From assembly GCF_019578655.1 (NCBI RefSeq), contig NC_063256.1, positions 17,060,916 to 17,124,915 of the forward strand: 64,000 nucleotides of DNA, written 5' to 3'. The translations under genes and the position numbers were made by a program. This stretch comes from Ricinus communis. Its lineage: Eukaryota; Streptophyta; Magnoliopsida; Malpighiales; Euphorbiaceae. The notes under the pieces are model-generated. The model was not told where the DNA came from, did no database searches, and saw only the letters and a list, made by a program, of their open reading frames with translations. Below, one piece after another: positions 22,494 through 34,521 of the stretch; the first letter of the stretch is position 1; the number at the start of each line of letters is the position of its first letter.

Positions 22494-23882
22494 ATGCCTT
22501 ATTTTTCTTGAGTAGGTCCGTTAATGGGGTGGCGATGGTAGAATAGCCTTTGATGAATCACCGATAGTAGTTCACCAGCCCAAGAAAAGATTGCAACTCA
22601 GGCACTTTGGAAGGAGGTTGCCATTCTTGGATGGCTTTAACTTTCGTTGGATCCATCATTAACCTGCCATCCTTGATTCGATGGCCAAGCAACTCCAATT
22701 CTTGTTTTGCGAACTAGCACTTCTCTCGCTACACGTACAACTCATGTTCGCGGAGTACTTCAAAGACTTGCTTGAGGTGTTGCACATACTCCTCAAGACT
22801 GTTGCTGTACACAACAATGTCGTCCAAATAGACAACCACAAACTTGTCAAGGAAAGGATGGCATACCTTGTTCATGAGCGTGCAGAAGGTGGCAGGGGCA
22901 TTTGTGAGGCCGAAAGGCATGACCAAGAACTCGAAAGCTCTGTATGGCGTCACACACGCTGTCTTCGGCCCATCACCAGGTGCAATGCGGACTTGGTAGT
23001 AACCAGACCTCAAGTCCAGTTGATCAAACAAGTCAGCTATCAAGGGGATGGGATACTTGTTCTTGATGGTGATCTTATTCAAAGCTTGATAATCTATACA
23101 CATGCGTAGCGAACCATCCTTCTTCTTTTAAAAGAGGACCGACGCACCATATGGGGCCTTTGACGGTTGGATGTACCCCAAATAAAGTAGATCTTGGAGT
23201 TGTTTCCTCAATTCAGCCATACGGTAGGGTGCCATGGCAGGAGGTTTAGCACCGGGTTCGAGCTCAATGTAGTGATCCACATCTCGCTTATGTGGCAATT
23301 TCTTCGGCAGCTTCTGTGGCATTATGTCCTTATACTCATCAAGGACTGCTTCGATGGATGGTGGCAAAGGCAGGGTAGATTGCTCAACATCGTCCTCCTC
23401 GTTCAGCTCTCTCATGGTTGCGACATAGCACTCCCCGTTCTTGAGACCCTGCTTGAATTGCAAGGCAGAAATCATAACAAGTTTAGATTTTTCCATGCTC
23501 TTTAAGGGGATCACTCGAAGCTTGGAAGCATCGAGGATCAACAAAGAGATCATAGAAGAGACTGGAATGGCATAGGCCTTGTAGAAGAATGCTAGACCAA
23601 AGACAACTTTAAAATCATCCATAGGCTCTTCTTGGCATTTATCTTTATTGAATTCTGCCACAATGGCATTCATGGCCTTACGATTTAGGCAGTACCTCAC
23701 CCAATGTGGACCATCGTAAATGAAGCAAGGCTTGGGCGGTTTAGAGGCAGTAGGTTTCTCTTTGTGCAACGAGCCTTGGTCGTGCTTTGAGTTGCCACCA
23801 GAGGAGACGAGCCTTGGTCGTGCTTTGAGTTACCGCCAGAGGACTTCTGATAGCCACTCTACTTGCCCTTGTTGAAGTCCCT
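22494..23882 (-). pseudogene. R protease remnant and reverse transcriptase (degraded)
   Basis: In order on the minus strand: knuckle-like CFIYDGPHWVRYC (second Cys is Tyr), then [101 protein letters not shown] and catalytic [11 protein letters not shown], then [15 protein letters not shown] at the truncated end. The protease active-site block expected between knuckle and PMDDF is missing. About nine residues are also missing between DLFDQL and DLRSGYY (near 23020). Stops occur near 23128 and 22728. The ORF is cut by LTR X. Confidence 0.9.
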
Positions 23883-25382
23883 TGACGTGCATAGTTTTTC
23901 ACATATTTGCTTGCATATTATTGCATATGTTCTTAGCAATTGTTGTGCTTTTATTCCCAGATCACGCGTGTTTTATGTTCTTTTACATTTCAGAAACATT
24001 TATAGGACCGCGTTTATAGATCAATACGTGCGGAAACTGATGAGAATTCACCAAGACCGGATAAGAGCCCGCGTTGCACACATTGAGCACGGCCTGAGTC
24101 AAGGCCGTGCTGACCATCACGGCCTGGACTCTGGCTGTGACCAACCATCAAAACTTGGTCTTCAAAACAATGGTTTGAGCATGATTTCTGTAGCCACCAC
24201 GGCCTCCAGCACGGCCCATAGTGGCCAGCACGGGGGGCAACATGGCCGTGGTAAAGCCCTAGTTGGTGAGATTCACGGCCATAGCCAAAGACGGCTTGAC
24301 CCGATCAGAGAGCAAAGACGGCCTTGACCACGGCCGTGCTGAATTAAATATATCAAGGAAACATATTTTTTTAGGGTAAAAAAAAGAAAGAGGGAGAAGG
24401 AGTGACATAGAGCCCTCTACGGCTACGGTTCGATTCGCATGATTGAGTAGAGAGTTGCAGGGAGGAAGAATCCCGGAATCGCAAGGTTCCGAGTGCAAAA
24501 TAATAGTGGAGCAATTCAAGAGGCAATTTGGGAGATTAATCAAAGTGTAGATCCAGATTTGGAGCTGTTCATCCAATTCGAGAGAAAAGGGTGTACATGT
24601 TTTATTTTCATTATTCTTTCATTGTAATTGATTTCCTAGATTGTTTTAAACATGAACATGTTTAGCTAGACTGATTAAATCCATTGGAATTTCTTTACTA
24701 TGTTGGCTTAATATTATATTATTGGATTGTTTGAGTTGGTTTTGTATTCTTCTTGCTTTCAGTATTAATAAGATAGCATTATTCATGAGACGTTGTGAAT
24801 TGTGGTGTTTAGATTGCTTTGTGTGATTGAGAAGTCCATTTGGCAATTGGAATTTTGAATAGCAAGAACTGGTTAATAATCACTTAGAGATAAGAATAAT
24901 TAACTAGCCGGATTAAGAATTAACAAAGCTTAATAGAGGCAGAATAAAGCTTAATGCTAATTTGAGAATCAATCGTTAGGAAGAGATTCCAACTTTAGGT
25001 TATTAGGTTTAGGAATTCGGTAAGCTCGAGAGAGAAATTGAATTCAGTTAAGAATTCATCCACGGGTAGCATAATTAGATTCACCAATCCTTTATCTGTT
25101 GTTTGATCACCAACTAGTTTAGGTTCCCTTTGGGTTTGCTTTCTTGTCTTGGTTATTGCATTTATCCATTCATTCCTGCATCTCCCTTAGAACTTAGCTT
25201 GTAGCTATTAGTTAGTTTAGAAATTATTCATCATTCATCTTAGGTTAATATAACAAAGAACAAAGAAGTAACTCTGGGCTTTCACTTTCCCGAGGAATAC
25301 GACCTTGATACTCGCCATTAGTGCTAGGCTCCATCGATAGGTACACTGCCTTAGATTGTAGCTAACACAATTAAGCCTATCA
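23883..25382 (+). repeat. 5' LTR of C
   Basis: It begins TGACGTGCATAG and ends AAGCCTATCA. Compared with the 3' LTR it has about 100 extra bases around 24265-24385 and lacks about 20 bases near 24010 (CATCGGTGTTTAAGCAATT in the other LTR). It has a CACGGCC cluster at 24085-24340. Confidence 0.95.
24086..24111. repeat. Perfect inverted repeat in C LTR
   Basis: Arms AGCACGGCCT and AGGCCGTGCT with loop GAGTCA. The 3' LTR has the same structure at 28866-28889 with 9-bp arms. It belongs to the CACGGCC cluster. Confidence 0.72.
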
Positions 25383-25388
25383 TGTTTT

Positions 25389-25406
25389 TGGCGCCGTTGC
25401 CTGGGA
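25389..25406 (+). other. Primer-binding site of C (tRNA-Asp)
   Basis: TGGCGCCGTTGCCTGGGA, six bases after the 5' LTR, matches the tRNA-Asp complement at 17 of 18 positions. Confidence 0.9.
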
Positions 25407-25538
25407 ATGTTTGAAAACGAGAGTGAAATTTGCTATTTGTTAATTTAGCCTTTTTTTTTATTTTTTTATTTTTGTTTTATTTGTATATATTTATTTAGTT
25501 AAGTTTATGATTCAGGTAGTGAATGATAAGGAGGTTCA

Positions 25539-26725
25539 ATGTTAGATTCAAACTCTTTTTGTGATGCGTTGGAAAATGGGATTAGGAACCAAGAGAGTGC
25601 TAAAAATTGGGATACCCATGCATCTTTAGAAGCTCGAGTGGAATCGTTTTGTAGGGCTACCGATCAACTCTCCACTCCTATCCTTTCATCTCAAGTTTTT
25701 TGTGAATTTTGTTATGGTTTACATTTGAGTAATGATTGTCCATTATATAGTGATGTTGCTCATTGTTCTTATAACTATGAATAGGTGAATTATACGGGAA
25801 GTTGGCCAAATGACTCGTATGGAAGCACCTACAATCAAGAGTGGAGCACTCATTCAACCTTTGGATGGAGCTTAGATGGCCCAGAACCACTGTATTCAAG
25901 AACTACATCAATGTAAATTTAATCTTGCACCTTCAACTCAAGATGAAGAGTTAGTGTCGGAGGAGCTGATGATGAGGTTCATTACAAGTCTTGATGATAG
26001 ATTCCAACAAACAGAGAGGGTACTTGAAAGTCAACAAGCCTCCATTAAGAACATAGAGCATCAAGTAGGCTTGATCTTCAAGTTACTAGCTGAAGAGCAA
26101 TTGGGAACTCCATCAAATGCTACTGAATTGAAGGAACACTTGAGCATCGTCACTTTGCGTTCAGGTGAGAATTTTTCTGGTTTATCTACTATGTTTGACC
26201 ATGACGCTTCTATGCAGGACGATTTCTTGAACATGGAGATGGAACCAGAAAAGGAAGAGGCGAACATGATTCCTTTGAAAGGCTATCAACAAGAACGTAC
26301 AGTTGATGATGCTGAGTTACAGTTAGAGGAATCTTTGGTGGATTTTCCATAAGTCCGTTCGATGATGGAAGATGAGCACGAGTTATCCAATGAAGAAGTC
26401 TTGGAGGAGCTCGAGTTTCTTCTAGTAAGTGAACCAAGCCAAGGACTAGAGAAAACTATCGATGTTCCTGAAGAAATTGCCCAACCGTCGATCCTTCCAA
26501 TTGGTGAAACTTTAGCTTTCAAATTGGAAGAGCCCCTAGAGCATCATGACTACGTGCAATTATAAGAGGAGCGAGTTTTGCCCATCATACTGGCAGCTTG
26601 CTTGATAGTCGGGAAGAGGAAATTGACGATTATCCCTCTAAGCGGATACTTGAAGCCATTTGCTTGGAAGAAGGATGGATGGTCGTCGATCACGCCCATT
26701 CGCCTTTCACCCTGAGTCCAGCTAA
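25539..26725 (+). pseudogene. C gag-like region (few lesions)
   Basis: The start MLDSNSFCDALENG is shared with M3. Then come CEFCYGLHLSNDC (25708-25746, an Athila-type knuckle with C-x2-C-x3-H-x4-C), DVAHCSYNYE, a TAG near 25783 where M2 has CAG, then RFQQTERVLESQQASIKNIE (25876-26352, coiled-coil-like), SIVTLRSGENFSGLSTMF, and DEHELSNEEVLEELEFLL with LEEPLEHHDYVQL (26362-26565). A stop follows, then LPIILAACL and KPFAWKKDGWSSI. The last motifs equal the linker just before RT in M1. The protein would be a Gag nucleocapsid-type product without enzymes. Confidence 0.82.
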
Positions 26726-28607
26726 GAAGACTCATCACATTAAAAAGAAGCGCTTTTGGGAGGCACCCCAATTTTTATCTTTAATTTCTATTATTTTAAC
26801 CTTTTCTTTTGAAACATTTTATTAGTTTTAGTTTTCATATTTTATTTAATTTTCATTTCAGTTTCGATTTCATTTCTTTATTTTATTATTTTCATATTCT
26901 ACCGAGGAGGCACTTAATTTCCACAACATCAGCCTCGATGGATGATCAGGGCAGTCCCCTAGATCTTTTTATTTTTCTGCATTTATTTACTTTATTTTTC
27001 ATACATGTCATGCACTTGGATTGTATTGCCTTTGTTCTCTTAGTTGAGCATCCCATGCAGGGTATCCATAACATTTTACACTGAGGACAGTGTGTCCTTC
27101 AAGTGTGGGGTGGTTGTGGGTAAACCTTATAATCCTACTCTCTCATATGATTCTTAGATATATCTAAAATTGCTATCACTAGGTGTTGTGTATTGTTAGG
27201 ATGTTAGAACACTGTGTTTTTATGCACTTGAGTATGCTATTTTTGAGCTGATTGATGACTTGATTTATAGAATTGTAGTTACTTTTTCTTTGTTGTTCAT
27301 TGTCCTTGGAAAACAATTGATGGTGATTTACATATCAACCCTACTGGGTTAAACCGATGTTATTTAATTATTTTTCGAATTGTCAAATTTTAACTTAGAA
27401 CATTGATAATGTCATATGCATGTGTTTCTTAAGTAATGATTCAATTAATGATGTTGTGAACTAATTGCACCTAATACCACACCTCAAAGTGAGATTTTGA
27501 GCCTGTTGAGCATTCATTATACTTATGCTCTTTATATTTCTTGTTTGAGTGTGCATTGTACTTGACTTTGCTTCTAGAACTTGCTTTGTAATGCGTGTTG
27601 AAGTTACATGAATATTGTGAATACCATGAGATGATTTGGGCGATTTAGGATTCACCACATTTGACCAAAAGCCTATTACCTTATGTTTCCATTAGTTAGC
27701 CAGTTTGAGCCTTAACCTTTTCTTTATAATCTATACCTATACACTTCAATTATACCATTCTTTACATTTATCTGTCCTTTACCCTTATGCTGGAATTTCT
27801 TTCTGTGATTTGTTCAACTTTATGTGGGATTAAAATGCCAGTTGCTATGTTGGTAAATTCACTAAATCTTTTTGATATTTTAAATGCTCCCTTTAATCCA
27901 ATTTGTATTTGTTATTCTTTATGTTTATTCGAGTTGTATGCAGCGGTCGGTAATAAGCTGCTAGTTCATTATTAAAAAAAAAGAAAAAAAAAGAAAAAGA
28001 AAAAAGAAAAAGAAAAGAAGAAGAAGAAAAAAAAATATATATATAATAAACAAAATTCTTTAATTATTTATCTCTTTATCGGATTTAGAGCATTTGCGAG
28101 CGTTATTCTACGAAGTAGGGATCTTAGTGAATAATTGTTTTTGTATTTTAGGCATTTAATCCTTTGAGCATATATTGTTGTTTATCGCACGAATTCCAGC
28201 ATTTTCACACTTCTGTCCAAATCTTCGTACCTTTACCTTAGCTCCATTACAACCTTGGTAAAGACCCTTTGATTTTGGTATTTACTTATTCACAGTAGCG
28301 AAGATATGATTTATGAGGAAGCTTATGGTGAGCGTGTCTTGTGCATTTGCTTTGAGGGATTTGTTATTCACCTAATATACACTTTGAGTGACTTGAGTGA
28401 TCCCGGTGAGGCACTGGTTCGTGATGTTTGTATTGAGTTGTCATTTAAGTTATTCATGCATTAATATTATTTCCATTCTCTGTTAATGATTTGCAATTTG
28501 ATTTATGATTGAGTATCCTTTGAGATGTGTTGAATACTATCTGTTGTGGACTAGGGGCATAAACTGTAAGGAATTGCTAACTGTAGTTTTATGAGGTGAG
28601 TTGTTAA
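26726..28607 (+). other. Non-coding 3' region of C
   Basis: It starts with AAGAAGCGCTTTTGGGAGGCACCCC, conserved in M2 and M3. No gene is seen. It contains the internal hairpin/purine-tract block (27078-27111) and an A/G-rich low-complexity run at about 27975-28050. Confidence 0.7.
27078..27111 (+). promoter_or_regulatory. Internal hairpin plus purine tract of C
   Basis: ACACT-GAGGAC-AGTGT (27078-27093, perfect 5-bp arms) is followed by AAGTGTGGGGT (27101-27111). It is the same module as in M1, M2 and P and resembles the 3' LTR module 1.5 kb downstream. Confidence 0.65.
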
Positions 28608-28646
28608 TTGCTTCAAGACAAGCAATGGCTTAAGTGTGGGGTAATT
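28608..28646 (+). promoter_or_regulatory. 3' purine tract and hairpin of C
   Basis: TTGCTT-CAAGAC-AAGCAA (28608-28625) precedes AAGTGTGGGGTAATT (28632-28646), which touches the 3' LTR. The arms are perfect; the loop differs from GAGGAC. Confidence 0.75.
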
Positions 28647-30046
28647 TGATGTGCATAGTTTTACACATATTTGCTTGCATATTATTGTGTATGTTCTTAG
28701 CATTTATTGTACTTTTATTCCCAGATCACGCGTGTTTTGTGTTCTTTTGCATTTCAGGAACATTTATAGGACCGTCATCGGTGTTTAAGCAATTATAGAT
28801 CAATACGTGCGGAAACGGATGAGAATTCATCAAGATCGGACAAGAGCCCATATTGCACACATTGGGCACGGCCTGAGTCAAGGCCGTGCTGACCATCACG
28901 CCCTGGACTCTGGCCGTGACCAACCATCGAAACTTGGACTTCAATACAATGGTTTGAGCACGGTTTTCGTAGCCACCACGGCCTCCAGCACGGCCCATGG
29001 TGGCCAGCACGGGGGGTAACACGGCCGTGGTGAAACCCTAGTTGGTGAGAAGGAGAAGGAGTGACATAGAGCCCTGGCGGCTGGTTTGGTTTCTGCACAG
29101 TATTGAGTGCAAAAGAGAGTTGCAGGGAGGAAGAATTCCGAAATCGCAAGATTCTGAGTGCAAAATAGTAGTGGAGCAATTCAAGAGGAAATTTGGGAGA
29201 ATAATCAAAGTATAGATCCAGATTTGGAGTTGTTCATCCAATTCGAGAGAAAAGGGTGTACATGTTTTATTTTTATTATTCTTTCATTGTAATTGATTTC
29301 CTAGATTGTTTTAAACATGAACATGTTTAGCTAGACTGATTAAATCCATTAGGATTTCTTTACTATGTTGGCTTAATATTATATTGTTGGATTGTTTGAG
29401 TTGGTTTTGTATTCTTCTTGCTTTCAGTATTAATAAGATAGCATTATTCATGAGACGTTGTGAATTGTGGTGTTTAGATTGCTTTGTGTGATTGAGAAGT
29501 CCATTTGGCAATTGGAATTTTGAATAGCAAGAACTGGTTAATAATCACTTAGAGATAAGGATAATTAACTAGCCGGATTAAGAATTAACAAAGCTTAATA
29601 GAGGCGGATTAAAGCTTAATGCTAATTTAAGAATCAATCGTTAGGAAGAGATTCCAACTTTAGGTTATTAGGTTTAGGAATTCGGTAAGCTCGAGAGAGA
29701 AATCGAATTTAGTTAAGAATTCGTCTACGGGTAGCATAATTGGATTCATCAATCCTTTATCTGTTGTTTGATCACTAACCAGTTTAGGTTCCCTTTGGTT
29801 TGCTTTCTTGTCTTGGTTATTTCATTTATCCATTCATTCCTACATCTCCCTTAGAACTTAGCTTGTAGCTATTAGTTACTTTAGAAATTACTCATCATTC
29901 ATCTTAGGTTAATATAACAAAGAACAAAGAAGTAACTCTAGGCTTTCACTTTCCCAACGAATACGACCTTGATACTCGCCATTAGTGCTAGATTGCATCG
30001 ATAGGAACACTGCCTTAGATTGTAGCTAACACAATTAAGCCTATCA
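28647..30046 (+). repeat. 3' LTR of C
   Basis: It begins TGATGTGCATAG and ends AAGCCTATCA; it pairs with 23883-25382. The TCCCT target duplication follows. Confidence 0.95.
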
Positions 30047-30614
30047 TCCCTCTTATGGGCTCCCCAACTCTTAGAAGAGCTAGGTTTCTTGCCCTTGTCT
30101 TGAGTGGAGTAGTCCTTGAGGTTCTCCACCGTGGCAATTGCTTCGTTAAGGGACTGTACTCCGCGTCATTCGAGCTCCATCTTCACCCAATCCTTTAACC
30201 CATCCTTGAAATCAAAGAGGAGTTGATCGTCGGTCAAGTCTGGAATCTCTAGCATAAGAGTCGTGAACTCCTTGACATACTCTACAATGCTTCCCGTTTG
30301 CCTTAGCCTACGCAGCCCTCTTCGTACCTTATCGTTGGCATTGTGAGGCACAAACTGTTTGCAGAGTTCAGTCTTCAACTGCTTCCATGTGTTGATGATG
30401 CAAAGCCCCTTCTCCCTTGCGGAATGTTTTCTTCTCCACCATAATTGGGCGGAATCCCTTAGGAAGATGGCAACATTGCTAATCTTCGAGAAGTCATCCG
30501 TCACATTCATTGCCTCGTAGTATTGTTCAAGACCGAACAAGAAATTTTCCACCGTAGTGGCATTGTTCGTGCTATTGTACATCGCAGGCTTAGGGACTTT
30601 TAAGCCGTGAGGGG
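30047..30614 (-). pseudogene. R gag, capsid part
   Basis: The open piece 30166-30636 reads VPKPAMYNSTNNATTVENFLF, then AIFLRDSAQLWWRRK, TWKQLKTELCKQFVPHNA, RLRQTGSIVEYVKEFTTLML and DLTDDQLLFDFKDGLKDWVK. This is a retrotransposon gag core: the WWRRK and YVKEFTTLM blocks are typical of chromoviruses. It continues into KKPSSSKSWGAHK before C. The N-terminal part lies beyond P at 43337-43768. The first codons of the open piece (30615-30636) belong to P, not to R. Confidence 0.9.
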
Positions 30615-32058
30615 TGATAAGCATCATACTACACATGTTTTCATGCCCGATTGTTTACATTTTTATGCATGATTATCCCGTTTTATGCTAGGATCACCTG
30701 TCTTTTATTTCCGTTCTCGTTTCAGATCATTTTCGAAGGACACCATCAATAATCGAGGGAAATACGTGTGATTACGGACCAAAATCCATCAAATTGGGCG
30801 AGGACTAGCACCCCGAGGGTTGAGCACGACCTGGACTCCGGCCGTGCTGAATTGCCAAGAAGCTATCCCAAATTGTGCCATTTTAGCACGGCCTGGTTAC
30901 CACGGCCTCCAAAGATGGCCTGGTGGATCAAGACCACCAGGCACGGCTTGGAAGGAGTCAAGACAAGACTCTATAGATTGACCGCTGCTCGGTGAATCAT
31001 CATACCGACCCGCCATGCTGAATCAACTATATAGGCAATTTTGAATTCTTTTGGAAAAGGGGACAAATTTTGGACTCAATTCCAAGACACACACTTAATC
31101 AATTGTTTCCTATACCTCAATTGTAGACCTTGAGAGATTAATTTCATCAATTGAAGGAGGGATTTCACTTGTTCCAACATCGAATTGAAGATCAAGATAA
31201 ACTTTGGGAGCATTCAAGAGGCAACTAGGGTTTGAGATTTCGAATTTGCAAATTTAGGGTTTCTCATTCAGCTTGAAAGAGAAGGGTGTACATGCCTTTA
31301 ATTTTCTTTTCCTTATTTTGTTCCCTAATTACTTTAACCATGAACATGAGTAGCTAGATCTTTTAAACCCATTAGGGTTCTTCTTTGTTGATGGATTATG
31401 CTTAATTGTTAGTTTTATAATTGTCATTCTTGCAATCTTCTTGCTATTTAGTAATAAAAGTTTGATTCAGTTAATTTGAGACGTTGAATTAATTGTTTAT
31501 TGGGTTGTTTCTTGACATTGATAAATGCTTGTTACAACTGGACATTGAATAGTAAGGACTGGTGGTTAACACTTAGAGATAAGGTTGATTTACTCGCCAG
31601 ATTAAGAATTAATAACTCTTAATAGTTTTAAATCATACTTAATGCTAATCTGTAGTAATCCGATAGGAAGAGATTCCATTAGGTTAGTGCAAGTTTAGGA
31701 ATTCGGTAAGCTCGAGAGAGGAACCGGGATTCAATTCAGGATTTAGGCACGGGCAAGCAAGATCGGCAATCCATAAAATCTATCTTTAGAATTCCATCAC
31801 TTAGGCTCCCTTTTGGGTTTGTTTCTCTCTTTGCAATTGTCTTTTGATTGTTCGTTGTTCTTCATTTACTTATTTGCACTCATAACCATTAGCTGGTACG
31901 TTAGAACTTTCACACCCTATTTCAGACTAGATAACATAGCAAACAGTAGTAACTCTAGGTTCACCCGATCTCTAGGGATACGACCTTGATACTCACTAGT
32001 GCTAGGCTGCATCGGTAGGTTCACTACCTTAGGTGTAGGTTGCATAAAGAGCCCATCA
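30615..32058 (+). repeat. 5' LTR of P
   Basis: It begins TGATAAGCATCATAC and ends AGAGCCCATCA; it pairs closely with 41876-43336. CACGGCC-type motifs lie at about 30825-31010. A scrambled stretch at 30905-31000 differs from the 3' LTR. Confidence 0.95.
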
Positions 32059-32064
32059 AGTTTT

Positions 32065-32082
32065 TGGTGCCGTTACCGGGGA
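32065..32082 (+). other. Primer-binding site of P (tRNA-Asp)
   Basis: TGGTGCCGTTACCGGGGA, six bases after the LTR. It is the tRNA-Asp complement with two C-to-T/G-to-A type changes. Confidence 0.87.
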
Positions 32083-32235
32083 ACAATAACGGTGAACTAG
32101 AGTGAATTATTTTTGTGTTAATTTAGTCATTATTTGTTTATTCATTTATTCTTTATTTTATTTATTTATTATTATTTATTGTTATATTATTTTTGATTGA
32201 TTGGTGGTTGTTTGGTTGTCGGTTTCAGGTAGTAT

Positions 32236-33700
32236 ATGACCAGGAGCTCTAACCCTGATCCCATAGCACCCTTATCTGACCCGGAGCGCTCTCTCAGATT
32301 ATTGAGACGACGTTTGCAGGCAGTTGAGGAGGAGGGCGGAGTTACAGTTCAAGTTCAAGGAATTGATGCGATGGAGAACCTCAACCCCCAGGCCGATGAG
32401 GATCAGAGGACGATGTATGAGTTTACTCGACCATCTTTGGATGGGACGAAAACTAGTATAGTTAGACCTGCTGTAGCGGCCAACAATTTTGAAATAAAAG
32501 CCAACGTGATCCAGATGATCCAGCAGAGCGTGCAGTTTGGAGGATTGCCCAACGAGGATCCCAATGCACATATCTCTAATTTTTTAGAGATTTGTGACAC
32601 ATTCAAGATAAATGGGACAACCGATGACGCCATTCGATTGAGATTGTTTCCATTTTCCTTGAGGGACAGAGCTAAGAGATGGTTGCAATCCCTTCTACAG
32701 CAAACGATTACTACCTGGAGGGCGTTGGCTGAAAATTTTTTATATAAGTATTTTCCTCCAGCTAAAATTGCTAAACTTAGAAATGACATATCTTCTTTTG
32801 TGTAGTTTGATGATGAAAGCATGTACGATGCATGGGAGAGATTTAAAGATCTTTGAGATGCTGCCCACATCACGAATTGTCAATATGGATGCAAGTTCAG
32901 ACCTTCTACAGCGGGTTGAACCTTGCAACGAGGCAGATGGTGGATGCTGCAGCAGGTGGGCGCTAAAAGAGCCCCGAGCGGTGCTCGAACTTGATAGAGG
33001 AAATGGCCATGAACAACTATCGTTGGCAATCCTCTAGAGTCGACCAGGAAGACAGGGAGTGGTCAACCAAGTGGACTCTACAGCAGCCTTGGCAGCTCAA
33101 GTGGAGCTTCAGCCAAGAAGATCGACTAACCTGGGATGGCTCATGCAACAACGCTATCGCGAAGTTTTGTGGTGGCCCGCATTACAGTGCGAACTGTACT
33201 GCAGGAGGTATGTTTGCTTCATCCTCTACTAGTTTTCCATCTAATTATGCTATGTCTTCTGATGTTGAACAGGTTGATTATATGGGGAATGCCCCAAGGC
33301 AGCATAATAACCCTTACAGCAATACATACAACCATGGATGGCGCAATCATCCTAATTTCAGTTGAAGGAACAATAATGCCCAGGGTCCGCCAGGTTTTCA
33401 AAGACTTCATCAACAGCCACAGCAATAACCAGCTAGGCCTGCACAAGCTCCTCCTCCACAAGAAAAGAAGTCAAATTTAGAGGAGCTTATGATGAAGTTT
33501 GTGACGTCTACGGAAATGAGATTCTAGCAGACTGATAGTGCACTTAGGAATCAGCAGGCCTCGATTCAGAACTTGGAGATTCAAATTGACCAAATTTCTA
33601 AGATGCTTTCGAGAGACCTTCGTGATCGCTCCCTAGCACCTACAGTCAAACTAGGGGAGCATTGCAAGGCTATCACCTTGCGCTCGTAAGAAATTGACCG
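32236..33700 (+). pseudogene. P gag (degraded)
   Basis: It starts MTRSSNPDPIAPLSDPERS at 32236. The capsid core follows: MYEFTRPSLDGTKTS, IQMIQQSVQFGGLPNEDPNA, FLEICDTFKINGTTDDAIRL, RDRAKRWLQSL and FLYKYFPPAKIAKLRNDI. A TAG at 32803-32805 replaces CAG of M1. Further stops and frameshifts follow through FYSGLNLATRQMVD. The knuckle reads FCGGPHYSANC (about 33165-33200), then YNHGWRNHPNFS and a coiled-coil-like QNLEIQIDQISKML. It would encode the particle protein that packages element RNA. Confidence 0.9.
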
Positions 33701-33978
33701 GTTCTTCGCCTTTACCGATAAGGATAATACAATTGTGCAGTCGAGCCGGCCTAAGGAAGGACCGGACCTTGAGGTGGTAGAGAATGAGAGAAAGAAAGAA
33801 GACAGCAAAAGAGATTCGTGCGAGCATCACCGGTTCCATATCCCTGCAAGGTTGAGGCAGGATAAGGTGGACAAGCAATATAGTAAGTTTCTTGACTTAT
33901 TTAAGCAAATTTGAAAATTAACTTACCTTTTGTTGAGGCAATTTCACAGTCAAGTACGCTAAGTTTTTAAAGGAGATT

Positions 33979-34521
33979 TTGAGCAACAAGAGGAAGTTGG
34001 AGGATCTTGGTCAGTGGTGCTTAATGAGGAGTGTTCGGCCTATTCTCCGGAATAAACTGCCATTCAAGCGACGAGATCCAGGGAGTTTTACTATCCCTTG
34101 TATGATTGGTGATTTATCAATTAGTGGTGCATTGGCTGATTTAGGAGCTAGTATTAACTTAATGCCCACTAGTTTATTTGCCAAATTAGGGTTGCATGAA
34201 CCTAAGCCTACTAGGATGAGTGTTCAGTTAGCAGATAGGACTATTAAAATTCCTAGAGGTATTGTTGAAGATGTACTTGTAAAGGTAGATAAATTTATCT
34301 TTCCTGTGGATTTTGTGGTAATGGATATGGAGGGTGAAAGCACTATGCCTCTTATCCTGGGTAGGCCTTTCCTAGCTACATCGAGGGCTGTTATCGATGT
34401 AAGCGATGGAAAGCTTAAGCTTAGAGTTGACCTAGCCACTTCCATGAGACAGTCACTGGACTATGATAATACTGTATATTATATTGATGTGATTGATGAT
34501 GTGGTTGAGTCCCATTTGTAA
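33979..34521 (+). pseudogene. P aspartic protease domain
   Basis: This 180-codon open piece is the best-kept protease here: FTIPCMIGDLSISGALADLGASINLMPTS contains the active-site Asp in DLGAS, followed by VQLADRTIKIPRGIVEDVLV and LILGRPFLATSRAVIDVSDG. It ends SLDYDNTVYYIDVIDDVVES. It lacks a start of its own and would be released from a Gag-Pol precursor. Frameshifts separate it from gag and RT. It has a short deletion of six residues after LKLRV relative to M1 (NETITF region). Confidence 0.9.

Larger units (their letters stand above)
23883..30046 (+). mobile_element. Non-autonomous Athila-derived LTR retrotransposon C
   Basis: It is a complete plus-strand element with LTRs at 23883-25382 and 28647-30046, a tRNA-Asp primer site, a gag-like region, a 3' purine tract and no pol. 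It is flanked by a perfect 5-bp target duplication TCCCT (23878-23882 and 30047-30051). It lies in the gag-protease join of R, and removing it restores the R frame (HKRDFNKGK). It is the best-preserved member of the family that includes M2 and M3. Confidence 0.96.
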
